From an uncultured Ignatzschineria sp. (GTDB lineage: Bacteria; Pseudomonadota; Gammaproteobacteria; Cardiobacteriales; Wohlfahrtiimonadaceae), in contig CALZEE010000001.1 in the NCBI GenBank assembly GCA_945639195.1, positions 186,001 through 250,000 of the forward strand: a stretch of 64,000 nucleotides of DNA. The letters are read 5' to 3'. Position numbers and translations under genes: made by a program. Positions within the stretch are counted from its first letter, which is position 1, and the number at the start of each line of letters is the position of its first letter. Positions 16,398 through 26,491 of the stretch are shown here, one piece after another. Below the pieces are notes generated by a model. It searched no databases. It saw only the letters and a list, made by a program, of their open reading frames with translations, and was not told the origin of the DNA.

Positions 16398-18161
16398 ATG
16401 ATGGATTTAAAACTCCCAGATCTTGGGAATTTCGACAGTGTTGACGTGATTGAAATTCACGTCAATGTAGGTGATACGGTTGCGGTTGATGATACGCTTT
16501 TAACGCTAGAATCGGATAAAGCATCGATGGATGTTCCTGCAGAGAAAGCAGGCGTTATCAAAGAGATTTTGGTATCGGTAGGCGATGCAGTGAGTGAAGG
16601 CTCTGTCTTTGCTCGTATTGAAGCAACTGAAGTCGCAGCTGACACTAAAGCCTCTGCCACTCCAGAAGTAGAGCGTGTGGTCGCGCCTAAAGTAGAAGAA
16701 GCATCAGCAACCGCTCAACCTCAAGCTGCAATTGAGTCATCAGCGATTATTGATCCAGATTGTGATCTTGTTGTTATCGGTGGCGGTCCTGGTGGTTACT
16801 CTGCAGCATTTAGAGCAGCAGACCTTGGCTTGAAGGTGATTCTCGTTGAGCGTTACCCAACTATTGGGGGAGTTTGCTTAAACGTGGGATGTATTCCTTC
16901 TAAAGCATTGCTTCACGTGGTTGATGTGATGGAAACTGCGAAATCATTTGCGGATATTGGTGTCACATTTGAAGCGCCAAAAGTGGATATTGATAAGCTT
17001 CGTGGCTTTAAAGAGTCTGTTATCGGGAAGTTGACCGGTGGTTTAGCAGGCATGGCGAAGATGCGTAAAGTGGAGATTGTTGAAGGTTTTGCGACCTTTA
17101 AAAATGATCACCATATCACTGTTGCCACAAAAGATGGTGAACGTGAGATTAGCTTCAATAAGGCAATTATTGCAGTAGGGTCATCGGTTGTGAATCTTCC
17201 ATTCTTGCCAGAAGATCCGCGTATTATGGATTCAACAGGCGCGCTTGAATTAACGGATGTTCCTGAAAAACTTCTTGTGATTGGTGGTGGTATTATTGGG
17301 CTTGAGATGGCAACTGTCTACTCAACGCTTGGTAGTGAGATTACCATTGCAGAATTTGCAGATGGCTTAGTGCCGGGAGCAGATAGAGATCTGGTGAAGG
17401 TCTTTGAAAAGTATAATAAGGATCGCTTCCATAAAGTGATGCTTAAAACAGGTGTAACCGGTGCAAAAGTAACAGATGCCGGCATTGAAGTGACATTTGA
17501 AGGTGCAAATGCGCCAGATGGTCCTTTAACGTTTGATCGTGTACTTGTTGCGGTAGGTCGTAAGCCAAATGGCTTGACGGTTGCAGCTGAGAAAGCGGGC
17601 GTGATTGTTGATGAGCGTGGCTTTATTTCAGTGGATAAGCAGATGCGTACAAATGTATCGCATATTTTTGCGATTGGTGATGTCGTCGGGCAGCCAATGC
17701 TTGCACATAAAGCCGTACATGAAGCGCATGTTGCAGCAGAAGTATGTGTTGGTGAGAAACGCTTTTTTGATGCGAAGTTTGTGCCATCGGTTGCATACAC
17801 AGATCCTGAAATCGCTTGGGCGGGATTAACAGAGACAGAGGCAAAATCGAAAGGGATTGCTTATGAGGTATCTGTATTCCCATGGGCTGCAAGTGGTAAA
17901 GCAATTGCGAGTGGACGTGATGAGGGCTTCACGAAGCTTCTTTATGATCCTGAAAGTAAAGTGATTTTAGGGGGCGCAGTTGTGGGGATTCATGCCGGTG
18001 ACTTAATCGGTGAAATTTGTCTTGCGGTTGAAATGGGGGCTGATAATGTGGATATTGGTCATACAATCCATCCTCACCCAACCCTAATTGAATCTGTAGG
18101 AATGGCAGCTGAGAATATTCTTGGTGGCTGTACAGATTTACCGCCGGTCCGTAAAAAGTAA
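16398..18161 (+). CDS. lpd: Dihydrolipoamide dehydrogenase (E3) with N-terminal lipoyl domain
   Basis: Reoxidises dihydrolipoamide with NAD+. The 587-residue chain is about 110 longer than E. coli Lpd. Residues 1-76 form a lipoyl domain (lysine K41 in LESDKASMDVPAEKAG), residues about 77-115 an Ala/Pro/Glu linker, then the flavoprotein. Visible are the FAD fold VIGGGPGGYSAAFRAADLG, the redox disulfide GGVCLNVGCIPSK (C160, C165), the NAD fold IGGGIIGLEMATVYSTLG, FAIGDVVGQPMLAHKAVHE, and the catalytic HPHPTLIE. Lipoyl-tailed E3 is known from Neisseria and betaproteobacterial PDH. Two terminators follow. Confidence 0.97.
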   Translation: MMDLKLPDLGNFDSVDVIEIHVNVGDTVAVDDTLLTLESDKASMDVPAEKAGVIKEILVSVGDAVSEGSVFARIEATEVAADTKASATPEVERVVAPKVEEASATAQPQAAIESSAIIDPDCDLVVIGGGPGGYSAAFRAADLGLKVILVERYPTIGGVCLNVGCIPSKALLHVVDVMETAKSFADIGVTFEAPKVDIDKLRGFKESVIGKLTGGLAGMAKMRKVEIVEGFATFKNDHHITVATKDGEREISFNKAIIAVGSSVVNLPFLPEDPRIMDSTGALELTDVPEKLLVIGGGIIGLEMATVYSTLGSEITIAEFADGLVPGADRDLVKVFEKYNKDRFHKVMLKTGVTGAKVTDAGIEVTFEGANAPDGPLTFDRVLVAVGRKPNGLTVAAEKAGVIVDERGFISVDKQMRTNVSHIFAIGDVVGQPMLAHKAVHEAHVAAEVCVGEKRFFDAKFVPSVAYTDPEIAWAGLTETEAKSKGIAYEVSVFPWAASGKAIASGRDEGFTKLLYDPESKVILGGAVVGIHAGDLIGEICLAVEMGADNVDIGHTIHPHPTLIESVGMAAENILGGCTDLPPVRKK

Positions 18162-18185
18162 TACTGTCATAGAATAGTTCGATTA

Positions 18186-18217
18186 GAGAAGGCGCTATTA
18201 TTGGCGTCTTCTCTTAA
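18186..18217 (+). terminator. Terminator after lpd (first of two)
   Basis: GAGAAGGCGC (18186-18195) pairs along ten positions with 18204-18213 (one G-T), 8-base loop. The tail TTAAAA is poor in T, so it probably works with the next hairpin. Confidence 0.5.
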
Positions 18218-18245
18218 AAGAAGCGTATGACTTTGTGAAAACAAT

Positions 18246-18278
18246 AAAACCCCGAAAGAATTCTTTCGGGGTTTTTGT
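18246..18278. terminator. Bidirectional terminator between lpd and cgtA
   Basis: A perfect palindrome with 15-base arms (AAAACCCCGAAAGAA, 18246-18260, and its complement 18261-18275), T-rich on both strands. It serves the converging lpd (plus) and cgtA (minus) transcripts. Confidence 0.9.
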
Positions 18279-18327
18279 TGGGTAGAACAAATTTGATTGA
18301 ATGAATGTGACAGTTAAGAAATAAGGT

Positions 18328-19539
<1,212 letters not shown>

Positions 19540-19800
19540 TTAAGCAACTGGATCGATGCTTACAAATTTACGTTTGCCTAAACCTTTGGTTTCGAATGTT
19601 ACATGACCGTCGGCTTTAGCAAATAATGTGTGATCTTTACCAACACCTACGTTTAATCCTGCGTGAAAACGTGTACCACGTTGACGAACAATGATTGAAC
19701 CAGCTGTTACAAGCTCACCACCAAAACGCTTTACTCCAAGACGTTTACTTTCCGAGTCACGACCGTTACGGCTCGAACCAACACCTTTCTTCTGTGCCAT
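19540..19800 (-). CDS. rpmA: 50S ribosomal protein L27
   Basis: L27 lies near the peptidyl transferase centre. 86 residues (E. coli 85), beginning [28 protein letters not shown] and ending in VSIDPVA, with the conserved [15 protein letters not shown] block. The N-terminus starts directly with the mature type rather than with the cleavable extension known in Firmicutes. It follows rplU by 25 bases with ribosome site GAGGTA and precedes cgtA after a hairpin. Confidence 0.98.
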   Translation of the reverse strand: MAQKKGVGSSRNGRDSESKRLGVKRFGGELVTAGSIIVRQRGTRFHAGLNVGVGKDHTLFAKADGHVTFETKGLGKRKFVSIDPVA

Positions 19801-19825
19801 AGTTTAAGTACCTCTATCTAGTTAA

Positions 19826-20140
19826 TTAAGCGCTGATGCCAGTGATTTTAATTTCAGTAAAATGCTGACGATGACCTGCGTGATGACGATAGTGCTTACG
19901 ACGACGGAATTTGATAATGTCGATCTTACGAGTACGACCTTGTTTTTTCACTTCCGCAGTCACTTTAGCGCCTGCAATCACTGGGGTACCGACAGTTAAA
20001 TTACCATCTGCACTTACAAGAAGAACATCATTAAGTTCGATGTTTGAACCTTCTTCTGCGCCTTCGATTTTTTCAATACGGAGGATTTGACCTTCCGCAA
20101 CGCGATATTGTTTACCGCCCGTTCTAATTACTGCATACAT
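19826..20140 (-). CDS. rplU: 50S ribosomal protein L21
   Basis: L21 binds 23S rRNA on the 50S subunit. 104 residues (E. coli 103), starting [18 protein letters not shown] and ending with the conserved [28 protein letters not shown]-type tail. First gene of rplU-rpmA-cgtA, transcribed from the consensus promoter at 20237-20265, leaving an untranslated leader of roughly 90 bases. Confidence 0.98.
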   Translation of the reverse strand: MYAVIRTGGKQYRVAEGQILRIEKIEGAEEGSNIELNDVLLVSADGNLTVGTPVIAGAKVTAEVKKQGRTRKIDIIKFRRRKHYRHHAGHRQHFTEIKITGISA

Positions 20141-20236
20141 ATTGCTGAATGCTCCGCATAAATTAATTTCATAAAATATTCGATCAAACCAGCCATTTGA
20201 GAGGGGACTACAAAACGGTCGGGTTTAAGAGGGGTA

Positions 20237-20265
20237 ATATTAAAGCCTATCCAAAAAATAGTCAA
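20237..20265 (-). promoter_or_regulatory. Sigma70 promoter of rplU-rpmA-cgtA
   Basis: On the minus strand TTGACT (20260-20265), a 17-base spacer and TAATAT (20237-20242). Correct distance upstream of rplU. Confidence 0.85.
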
Positions 20266-20294
20266 GTATTCTGGAAGGCAATTTATATTGAAAA

Positions 20295-20351
20295 CCCCAT
20301 CACTGATTGTAACGTAAATTTAAGGAGATGGGGAATTTTTATCATTCTCTT
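20295..20351. other. Hairpin upstream of the rplU promoter; otherwise empty gap
   Basis: CCCCATC (20295-20301) pairs with GATGGGG (20337-20343) over a 35-base loop and is followed by AATTTTTA. It resembles a terminator on the plus strand, yet no gene ends here. The remainder of 20266-20547 shows no gene and no clear promoter for the YdhR-like gene. Confidence 0.35.
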
Positions 20352-20547
20352 GGGTAATAACCCTCAGAGAAAAACCATGGCTACTAAGTTTATATATAAT
20401 TCAAAGGGTGGCTATTTATGAATCTATGTTGAGTTTTCATTAATATTAAGAAGTACGTTTGTGTTTGGGGTGCTGTATTACTTTGGCTATTTAGAGTAAA
20501 TAAATTAATAGAGCATCATAAATTTAATAGATATAGGGGTATAAAAA

Positions 20548-20850
20548 ATGATTTTAGTACAGATAAATTTTAAGTTTCCAGTAGAAATGATGGGTGAGGC
20601 ACTGACTGAAGGGGCAAAGGGGCTTGCTGAGAGTATTAATAATGAGAAGGGGTTTATCTCTAAATTGTGGATTGAGAATACTGGTACGGAAGAGAGTGGG
20701 GGTATTTATCTTTTTGAGGATCAAGCTAGTGCGGAGCGCTATGTTGGGATGCACTCTCTTAGGGTGGCTTCAATGGGTGCGACAGATATTTCAGTGAAGT
20801 ATTTTTCAGTGAATGAGTCTTTGAGTCGAATCAATCGAGCCTTGTTATAG
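20548..20850 (+). CDS. YdhR-like putative monooxygenase (dimeric alpha-beta barrel)
   Basis: A 100-residue protein of the YdhR family, small ferredoxin-like dimeric alpha-beta barrels annotated as possible mono-oxygenases. Matching features are the N-terminal MILVQINFKF strand, LAESINNEKGFISKLWIEN, SGGIYLFEDQASAERYVGMH and the C-terminal KYFSVNESLSRINRA. The substrate is unknown and no catalytic residue is diagnostic. It lies 23 bases before the first prepilin-like gene and on the same strand, but a functional link is not evident. Confidence 0.8.
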   Translation: MILVQINFKFPVEMMGEALTEGAKGLAESINNEKGFISKLWIENTGTEESGGIYLFEDQASAERYVGMHSLRVASMGATDISVKYFSVNESLSRINRALL

Positions 20851-20873
20851 ATGGTGTAGAAAGAGGCGTTGAA

Positions 20874-21074
20874 TTGGCGATGGGGGAGAGGAAGGGAGGT
20901 GAAAAAGGATCATTGCTCATCGAGGTTGTACTCGCGTTTGGGCTTCTCATGGCTTTTTTAGTATCTGTGAATCTTTTGCTAGGAGATTTTTTTCAGGCTC
21001 AGGGTGAAATTCGGGCGACTCGGGAAGATTTGAGAGGCGACGTTAACCAGCGGGCGGTAGAACGGGCTCATTAA
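20874..21074 (+). CDS. Short type IV prepilin-like protein (PilV-like)
   Basis: A 66-residue protein with a class III prepilin signal: charged leader, then KG followed by SLLIEVVLAFGLLMAFLVSVNLL. Cleavage after G leaves S at +1 and the conserved E at +5. It is far shorter than usual PilV-type minor pilins, which carry a C-terminal globular part, so it is either a minimal or truncated member. TTG 20874 lies 7 bases after GAGG (20863-20866); the in-frame ATG 20880 is the alternative. Followed after 11 bases by a PilW-like gene. Use of GGG, AGG and GAG codons differs sharply from the neighbouring ribosomal genes. Confidence 0.65.
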   Translation: MAMGERKGGEKGSLLIEVVLAFGLLMAFLVSVNLLLGDFFQAQGEIRATREDLRGDVNQRAVERAH

Positions 21075-21085
21075 TTGGGGGATCT

Positions 21086-22033
21086 ATGGTAGAGCGAGGG
21101 AGGGAGCAGGGTAAAACGCTAGTTGAATTGTTAGTCGGAATGCTCTTGTTTGCGTTGTTAGTCATGGTTTTTAGTGGGGTTATGGCTAGGGTGGTCAGGA
21201 CAATTATATTGTCTGAGCAAGAGATTGAAGTACAAAGTCGAGTTATTCAGGTGGAGGACGCTCTGAGAAAAGAACTTCAGTCTCTTTATTTTGCGCCCTT
21301 TTGCCCCTCTATGCTTCCGGCTTTTTCTGATATGAGGGTAGGTCTTGGGGTAAGTTCTGATTATCATCGTCGACTTACTCAATCAGTGGTGATTTCTTCT
21401 GCTGTGGAATCGGATCGTTTTGCAAAAATGGATCTACATCGATTGAGAGGGCGGGGGAGTTCGACTTATCCTGTGGCGCCTTTAAAGATCTTGCAGGGTA
21501 TTGTGCAAGGCTCTGATATCGTTTCAATCTCTGGATTGAGGCCGACGGGGTTAAGGGTGGAAGGTGATTTGGTTAATGGGGTTCTTCCTGCTGAAATTGT
21601 GGGGGTTAGAAGTGCATACTTTTATATTACAGATTGTCGTAGCGGGATGTTGTTAAAGGCTGATCGTTATCGAGATACTTTTCGTTTTAATGCTGCTGAT
21701 ATTGATCAGTTATCGCAACAAATGGATATGGATCTTATGCATTTGTATGTTGTTAGTGAGTATTTGATCTATTTGCAGGTGAGAAATCAGGTTGCTTATT
21801 TTGTGGTGGATTATTTAGATGGGCAGGCCTTTCTGAGGGTTCCTCATATTTTGGATTTCAAAGCAGAATTGCAGTTTGGTGGGGTGCTGGCTTTTGATCT
21901 TTTGGCAGGTATTCGATCGATCGAGCCGCGACGGGGTTCTTTTTATCGTTATGGATATCATATGGGATATGAGCGGGAATTTGAAAATGATGCATTTGTT
22001 GATGGGTATTCACTACTAATCTCTTTGGAGTAG
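21086..22033 (+). CDS. PilW-like minor prepilin
   Basis: 315 residues. The N-terminus has a prepilin peptidase site, QG followed by KTLVELLVGMLLFALLVMVFSGVMARV, with E at +5 and an unusual K at +1. The long extracytoplasmic part contains the paired cysteines typical of PilW-like proteins and a C-terminal YSLLISLE strand. Likely a minor pilin priming assembly of a type IV pilus or related filament at the inner membrane. Central member of a three-gene prepilin cluster. No pilY1 or pilE homologue is adjacent in this window. Confidence 0.7.
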   Translation: MVERGREQGKTLVELLVGMLLFALLVMVFSGVMARVVRTIILSEQEIEVQSRVIQVEDALRKELQSLYFAPFCPSMLPAFSDMRVGLGVSSDYHRRLTQSVVISSAVESDRFAKMDLHRLRGRGSSTYPVAPLKILQGIVQGSDIVSISGLRPTGLRVEGDLVNGVLPAEIVGVRSAYFYITDCRSGMLLKADRYRDTFRFNAADIDQLSQQMDMDLMHLYVVSEYLIYLQVRNQVAYFVVDYLDGQAFLRVPHILDFKAELQFGGVLAFDLLAGIRSIEPRRGSFYRYGYHMGYEREFENDAFVDGYSLLISLE

Positions 22034-22040
22034 ATATTGT

Positions 22041-23123
22041 ATGCATAAGTGTGAGGCTGGATCTATTTTGGTGGGGCTTATGGTTGTTATGGCTGTAATG
22101 TTAATCATGTTGATTTCACTACAGGGAAGTATTCGGCAAGAGCTTTTTTTGACTCGAAAGACTGTGTTGGCAGTATTAGGGGTGTTGGATAGAGAGTCAG
22201 AATTTTTCAATATAGGGGTTGAGGTTCTTGGTAGGCAGATGGAGCATAATAATATTGTTGGGATAGATGAGAGGTGTTCGCTATTTGGGCGAGATGTAGT
22301 GGCTGGTGATGAGGAGCGGGTTCATATCTCTAGGTTATCTGGTGCTTGTTATGCGGGTAGCGCTAGGATATTGCATCGGATTTATAATATAGATAAGCGC
22401 GAGACAGGAATTACGGAGTATCTCTATATTTATAAAGATCAGAAGTCTATTGATTCAAATTATATTGGTCGTAGTCAACTTACCTGGGGCGTCGATGGGC
22501 TCAATGTTTTAGTTGAGTTTGAAGGGCGCCGATATACTTATCAGTTAGAACGACTGTCATTCAATGCGGGATTTATTAGGCGGGAGGCTGCTCATGTGCT
22601 TGGGTCTGTATCTGAAGATGGTTTTTATTTGCGGATGGAAAATGATTTGTGGTTGTTGCCATTTGATGAGAGTCAAGGGCCTCGGTTACTAGGTGTGTTA
22701 GGGATTGGTTTGAGAGCAATCATGGTGGATTTTATTGTGAACCGGCAATTGAATATCTTGGTTGCAGATAATGTTTTTGGTGATGCTTATAGCAGGATGT
22801 TTACGAGGCTATATTCTCTTGACGCTGCATTGGCAGTGATTAAATCTGAGCAGAGTGAAGGGAGGGGGTTGAGGGATATTTCTTTGGAAAGTTATCAGGT
22901 GCGTATAAATGATCAATACGGAGTGGTGTTGGAAGGCGTGATAGATGGTGGAAATAAGCTGCTTGCAATTGACTGGGGTGGTGCGCCATTGTGGCAAAAT
23001 CGTTATTTGTGGGGTAAGAGGACGCAAGTCGAATGTGGGCTTGAGACTACGTATTTTGAGCCGGTTGAGGGGTGGGTGTTGGGCTGTTGGCGGAAGGCGA
23101 GTACTAAGGTGGGGGTTATTTAA
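22041..23123 (+). CDS. PilX-like minor prepilin
   Basis: 360 residues, starting MHKCEAG followed by SILVGLMVVMAVMLIMLISLQGSIRQELFLTRK, a prepilin signal with G at -1 but lacking glutamate at +5 (glycine instead), as in PilX and other tip-located members. The remaining 320 residues form an extracytoplasmic domain I do not recognise; it contains repeated aromatic-rich strands (for example DGFYLRMENDLWLLPFDE). GGAG lies 11 bases upstream. Family by N-terminus and gene order pilV-pilW-pilX; the large C-terminal domain is of unknown function. Confidence 0.6.
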   Translation: MHKCEAGSILVGLMVVMAVMLIMLISLQGSIRQELFLTRKTVLAVLGVLDRESEFFNIGVEVLGRQMEHNNIVGIDERCSLFGRDVVAGDEERVHISRLSGACYAGSARILHRIYNIDKRETGITEYLYIYKDQKSIDSNYIGRSQLTWGVDGLNVLVEFEGRRYTYQLERLSFNAGFIRREAAHVLGSVSEDGFYLRMENDLWLLPFDESQGPRLLGVLGIGLRAIMVDFIVNRQLNILVADNVFGDAYSRMFTRLYSLDAALAVIKSEQSEGRGLRDISLESYQVRINDQYGVVLEGVIDGGNKLLAIDWGGAPLWQNRYLWGKRTQVECGLETTYFEPVEGWVLGCWRKASTKVGVI

Positions 23124-23136
23124 AGGAGGTGTAGTG

Positions 23137-23208
23137 ATGCAGGTGGCGAGTGATAAACAAGAAAAAGGTCGCGGGGATAATAAGATCGCTGTTGAGCGCT
23201 GTTTTTAG
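23137..23208 (+). CDS. 23-codon open frame with a near-perfect ribosome site
   Basis: ATG 23137 follows AAAGGAGGTG at 7 bases, the best ribosome site in this region, 13 bases after the PilX-like stop. The frame encodes MQVASDKQEKGRGDNKIAVERCF and stops. It may be a real small protein, or the 5' stump of a deleted fourth gene of the cluster. No similarity recognised. Confidence 0.3.
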   Translation: MQVASDKQEKGRGDNKIAVERCF

Positions 23209-23268
23209 AAAATATACATTTTTATGAATCATTTTCTTTTGTATTGGGAAAATTAATCTTGATCGTGG

Positions 23269-23324
23269 TTGACAGAAATAGCTATAAATTATACTATTTC
23301 GTATCCCCTACAATTAATTAGGGG
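23269..23324 (+). promoter_or_regulatory. Promoter and leader hairpin of the str operon
   Basis: Perfect -35 TTGACA (23269-23274), 17-base spacer, -10 TACTAT (23292-23297). Just downstream, CCCCTA (23305-23310) and TAGGGG (23319-23324) form a hairpin at the expected 5' end of the transcript, where it would protect the mRNA from decay. Main promoter of the ribosomal superoperon. Confidence 0.8.
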
Positions 23325-23375
23325 CATTTATGTTATTTTATTGTAACTCATGTTTTAAGCAAGGATTTAGATTTA

Positions 23376-23747
23376 ATGGTAACAGTTAATCAGTTAATCC
23401 GCCGTCCGCGCGGAACGAAAGCTGATAAATCTGACGTTCCTGCACTTGAGGGTTCTCCTCAACGTCGTGGAGTGTGTACAAGGGTTTATACAGCAACACC
23501 TAAAAAGCCTAACTCTGCTATGCGTAAAGTTTGTCGTGTTCGTTTAACTAACGGATTCGAAGTATCTAGCTACATCGGTGGTGAAGGTCATAACTTACAA
23601 GAGCATAGTGTTGTGTTAGTACGTGGCGGAAGAGTAAAAGACCTTCCAGGGGTTCGTTATCACGTTGTACGTGGTGCATTGGACTCACAAGGTGTTGATA
23701 AACGCCGTAAAGGTCGTTCAAAATATGGTGCTAAGAAGCCTAAATAG
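23376..23747 (+). CDS. rpsL: 30S ribosomal protein S12
   Basis: Decoding-centre protein and the streptomycin target. 123 residues (E. coli 124). The conserved [20 protein letters not shown] and [17 protein letters not shown] loops are present, with the wild-type lysines at the usual streptomycin-resistance positions (TPKKPNS and GGRVKDLPG), so no resistance change is seen. First gene of the superoperon, about 75 bases after the predicted transcript start. Confidence 0.98.
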   Translation: MVTVNQLIRRPRGTKADKSDVPALEGSPQRRGVCTRVYTATPKKPNSAMRKVCRVRLTNGFEVSSYIGGEGHNLQEHSVVLVRGGRVKDLPGVRYHVVRGALDSQGVDKRRKGRSKYGAKKPK

Positions 23748-23789
23748 GTTATTAGTTTGATTGGATTTAGTATTTGTTGAGAGTATCTC

Positions 23790-24260
23790 ATGTCTAGAAG
23801 AAGAGAAGTCCCAAAACGCGAGATTTTACCTGATGCGCTTTACGGCGATATCATGCTTGCGAAATTTATTAATATGGTGATGATTTCTGGTAAGAAATCA
23901 ATTGCTGAACGTATCATGTACGGTGCTTTAGACATCGTTAAAGAGAAAGGCCACGAGAATCCTGTTGAAGCTTTAGAACAAGCTTTAGACAATATTCGAC
24001 CAAAGGTTGAGGTTAAATCAAGACGTGTTGGTGGTGCGACTTATCAAGTTCCTGTTGAAGTGCGTGCGTCAAGACGTGATGCATTAGCAATGCGCTGGAT
24101 GGTTGATGCGGCAAGAAAACGTTCTGAAAAATCAATGGTTCGTCGTATGGGTGCAGAAATTATTGATGCGCTTGAGAACCGTGGTGCAGCAGTAAGAAAA
24201 AGAGAAGACATGCACCGCATGGCTGAAGCGAATAAAGCGTTCTCGCATTTCCGCTGGTAA
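23790..24260 (+). CDS. rpsG: 30S ribosomal protein S7
   Basis: Primary 16S rRNA binder that nucleates the 30S head. 156 residues, beginning [15 protein letters not shown] and ending FSHFRW, with the conserved [23 protein letters not shown]. In E. coli S7 represses str operon translation by binding the rpsL-rpsG intergenic mRNA; the gap here is only 42 bases and shows no obvious structure. A hairpin follows the gene instead. Confidence 0.98.
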   Translation: MSRRREVPKREILPDALYGDIMLAKFINMVMISGKKSIAERIMYGALDIVKEKGHENPVEALEQALDNIRPKVEVKSRRVGGATYQVPVEVRASRRDALAMRWMVDAARKRSEKSMVRRMGAEIIDALENRGAAVRKREDMHRMAEANKAFSHFRW

Positions 24261-24287
24261 GAAATTTACAGAATTTATTCATGTAAT

Positions 24288-24320
24288 TGCGGTGCTCATT
24301 TATTTTGGGTCACCGCATTT
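24288..24320 (+). terminator. Hairpin between rpsG and fusA
   Basis: TGCGGTG (24288-24294) pairs with CACCGCA (24311-24317) over a 16-base loop, then TTT. The T tract is short, so it is probably an attenuator or mRNA processing hairpin rather than a full stop. Confidence 0.5.
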
Positions 24321-24366
24321 GTTGTTTAAAGAAAATTAAGATTTAATTTTAAAAGAAGGATTTATT

Positions 24367-26466
24367 ATGGCTCGAACTATGCCTATTGAACGATACCGTA
24401 ATATTGGTATTAGTGCTCACATTGATGCGGGTAAGACAACTACCTCAGAGCGTATCCTGTTCTATACAGGTAAAAGTCATCGTATTGGTGAGACGCATGA
24501 TGGTACTGCGACAATGGACTGGATGGCTCAGGAGCAAGAGCGTGGTATTACAATCACGTCAGCTGCTACAACTTGCTCATGGGCAGGAATGAAACAACAG
24601 TTCCCTCAGCATCGTATTAACCTTATCGATACACCTGGGCACGTTGACTTCACAATCGAAGTTGAGCGTTCAATGCGTGTGTTAGATGGGGCTGTGATGG
24701 TTTACTGTTCAGTGGGTGGTGTTCAGCCGCAGTCTGAAACAGTATGGCGTCAAGCTAACAAATATGCAGTTCCAAGACTTGCGTTTGTTAATAAAATGGA
24801 CCGTACAGGTGCAGACTTCTTCCGTGTTGTTGAGCAAATGAAAGAACGTCTTCGTGCAAATGCTGTTCCAATTCAAATTCCAATCGGTGCGGAAGATCAC
24901 TTCGAAGGTGTTGTTGACCTCGTAACGATGAAAGCTATTTACTGGAATGAAGAAGATATGGGTATGACGTTCGAAGAACGTGATATTCCTGAAGCGCTTC
25001 TTGCAGAAGCTGAAAATTACCGTTCTAAAATGGTTGAAGCAGCGGCTGAATCTAGTGAAGAGTTAATGGATAAATACCTTGAAGAAGGTGAGTTAACGGA
25101 AGAAGAGATTCGTGCTGGTATTCGTGCACGTACACTCGCTTCTGATATGGTTCCTGTTTGCTGTGGTACAGCATTCAAAAACAAGGGTGTTCAGGCACTT
25201 CTTGATGATGTGATCTATTACCTCCCATCGCCGGTGGAAGTTAAGCCAATCGCTGGTATTTTACCTGATGGTGAGCCAGGGGTTCGTACTTCATCTGATG
25301 ATGCTCCTTTCTCTGCGCTTGCATTCAAACTTGCGAATGACCCATTTGTTGGTAACTTGACGTTTGTTCGTCTTTACTCTGGTGTTATTAAGTCAGGAGA
25401 TCACGTTTATAATCCTGTTAAAGGGAAGCGTGAGCGTGTAGGTCGTTTACTTGCAATGCACTCAAACTCTCGTGAAGAGATTGATGAAGCACGTGCGGGT
25501 GATATTATTGCAATGGTTGGTCTTAAAGATGTTACTACTGGTGATACGCTTTGTGATCAAAAAGAACAAATTACACTTGAGCGTATGGAATTCCCAGAGC
25601 CGGTAATTTTTGTTGCGATTGAGCCAAAAACAAAAGCTGACCAAGAAAAAATGGGTATGGCACTTTCACGTCTTGCACAAGAAGATCCATCTTTCCGTGT
25701 AAGAACTGATGAAGAGTCAGGTCAAACAATCATTGGTGGTATGGGTGAGCTTCACTTAGATATCATTGTTGACCGTTTGAAGCGTGAGTTCAAAGTTGAG
25801 TGTGGCGTTGGTGCTCCTCAAGTTGCTTACCGTGAAACAATCACTAAAGCAGTGGAAGTTGAAGGTAAGTTCGTACGTCAGTCAGGTGGTCGTGGTCAGT
25901 TCGGTCACGTTTGGTTACGTATCGAGCCACAAGAGCTTGGTAAAGGTTATGAGTTCATCGACCAAATCGTTGGTGGGGTTGTTCCAAGAGAATATATTCC
26001 TGCTGTTGACCGTGGGGTTCAAGAACAAATGGCTAACGGTGTAATCGCTGGTTATCCTATCGAAGACGTTAAAGTAACGCTTTATGATGGTTCTTACCAT
26101 GATGTTGACTCCAGTGAAATGGCGTTCAAGATCGCAGGATCTATGGGTTTCAAATCAGGTGTTCAGAAAGCAGGTCCAGTATTACTTGAGCCTGTAATGA
26201 AAGTTGAAGTTGAAACTCCAGAAGATTACATGGGTGACGTTATGGGTGACCTTAACCGTCGTCGTGGAAACCTTCAAGGAATTGATGATGCGTTTGGTTC
26301 TAAAGTTATTAGAGCTGAAGTTCCATTATCTGAAATGTTCGGATATGCAACTGCGCTTCGTTCATCAACACAAGGCCGTGCAACTTACTCAATGGAGTTC
26401 TTGAAATATCAACAAACTCCTAACAACGTTGCCGAGTCAATTATTAACGCAAACAAAAAAGACTAA
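24367..26466 (+). CDS. fusA: Elongation factor G
   Basis: Translocase GTPase. 699 residues (E. coli 704). G1 [16 protein letters not shown]2 region [10 protein letters not shown]3 [10 protein letters not shown]4 [10 protein letters not shown], and the C-terminal domain IV with [15 protein letters not shown] and the [13 protein letters not shown] motif. Ribosome site AGAAGGA. Preceded by a 106-base gap with a hairpin and followed by a terminator/promoter signal before tuf. Confidence 0.98.
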   Translation: MARTMPIERYRNIGISAHIDAGKTTTSERILFYTGKSHRIGETHDGTATMDWMAQEQERGITITSAATTCSWAGMKQQFPQHRINLIDTPGHVDFTIEVERSMRVLDGAVMVYCSVGGVQPQSETVWRQANKYAVPRLAFVNKMDRTGADFFRVVEQMKERLRANAVPIQIPIGAEDHFEGVVDLVTMKAIYWNEEDMGMTFEERDIPEALLAEAENYRSKMVEAAAESSEELMDKYLEEGELTEEEIRAGIRARTLASDMVPVCCGTAFKNKGVQALLDDVIYYLPSPVEVKPIAGILPDGEPGVRTSSDDAPFSALAFKLANDPFVGNLTFVRLYSGVIKSGDHVYNPVKGKRERVGRLLAMHSNSREEIDEARAGDIIAMVGLKDVTTGDTLCDQKEQITLERMEFPEPVIFVAIEPKTKADQEKMGMALSRLAQEDPSFRVRTDEESGQTIIGGMGELHLDIIVDRLKREFKVECGVGAPQVAYRETITKAVEVEGKFVRQSGGRGQFGHVWLRIEPQELGKGYEFIDQIVGGVVPREYIPAVDRGVQEQMANGVIAGYPIEDVKVTLYDGSYHDVDSSEMAFKIAGSMGFKSGVQKAGPVLLEPVMKVEVETPEDYMGDVMGDLNRRRGNLQGIDDAFGSKVIRAEVPLSEMFGYATALRSSTQGRATYSMEFLKYQQTPNNVAESIINANKKD

Positions 26467-26491
26467 TTAAAAGGTCTGATTTAAATAAATG

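Noticed and set aside
14701-16660. Repeated DNA in aceF and lpd
   Set aside because: Three copies of the lipoyl domain (ESDKASMDVPA) explain the repeats; not a mobile or tandem repeat element.
17318-17800. 160-codon minus-strand frame opposite lpd
   Set aside because: Low-complexity Ser/Thr/Pro translation opposite a conserved gene; a shadow of codon bias.
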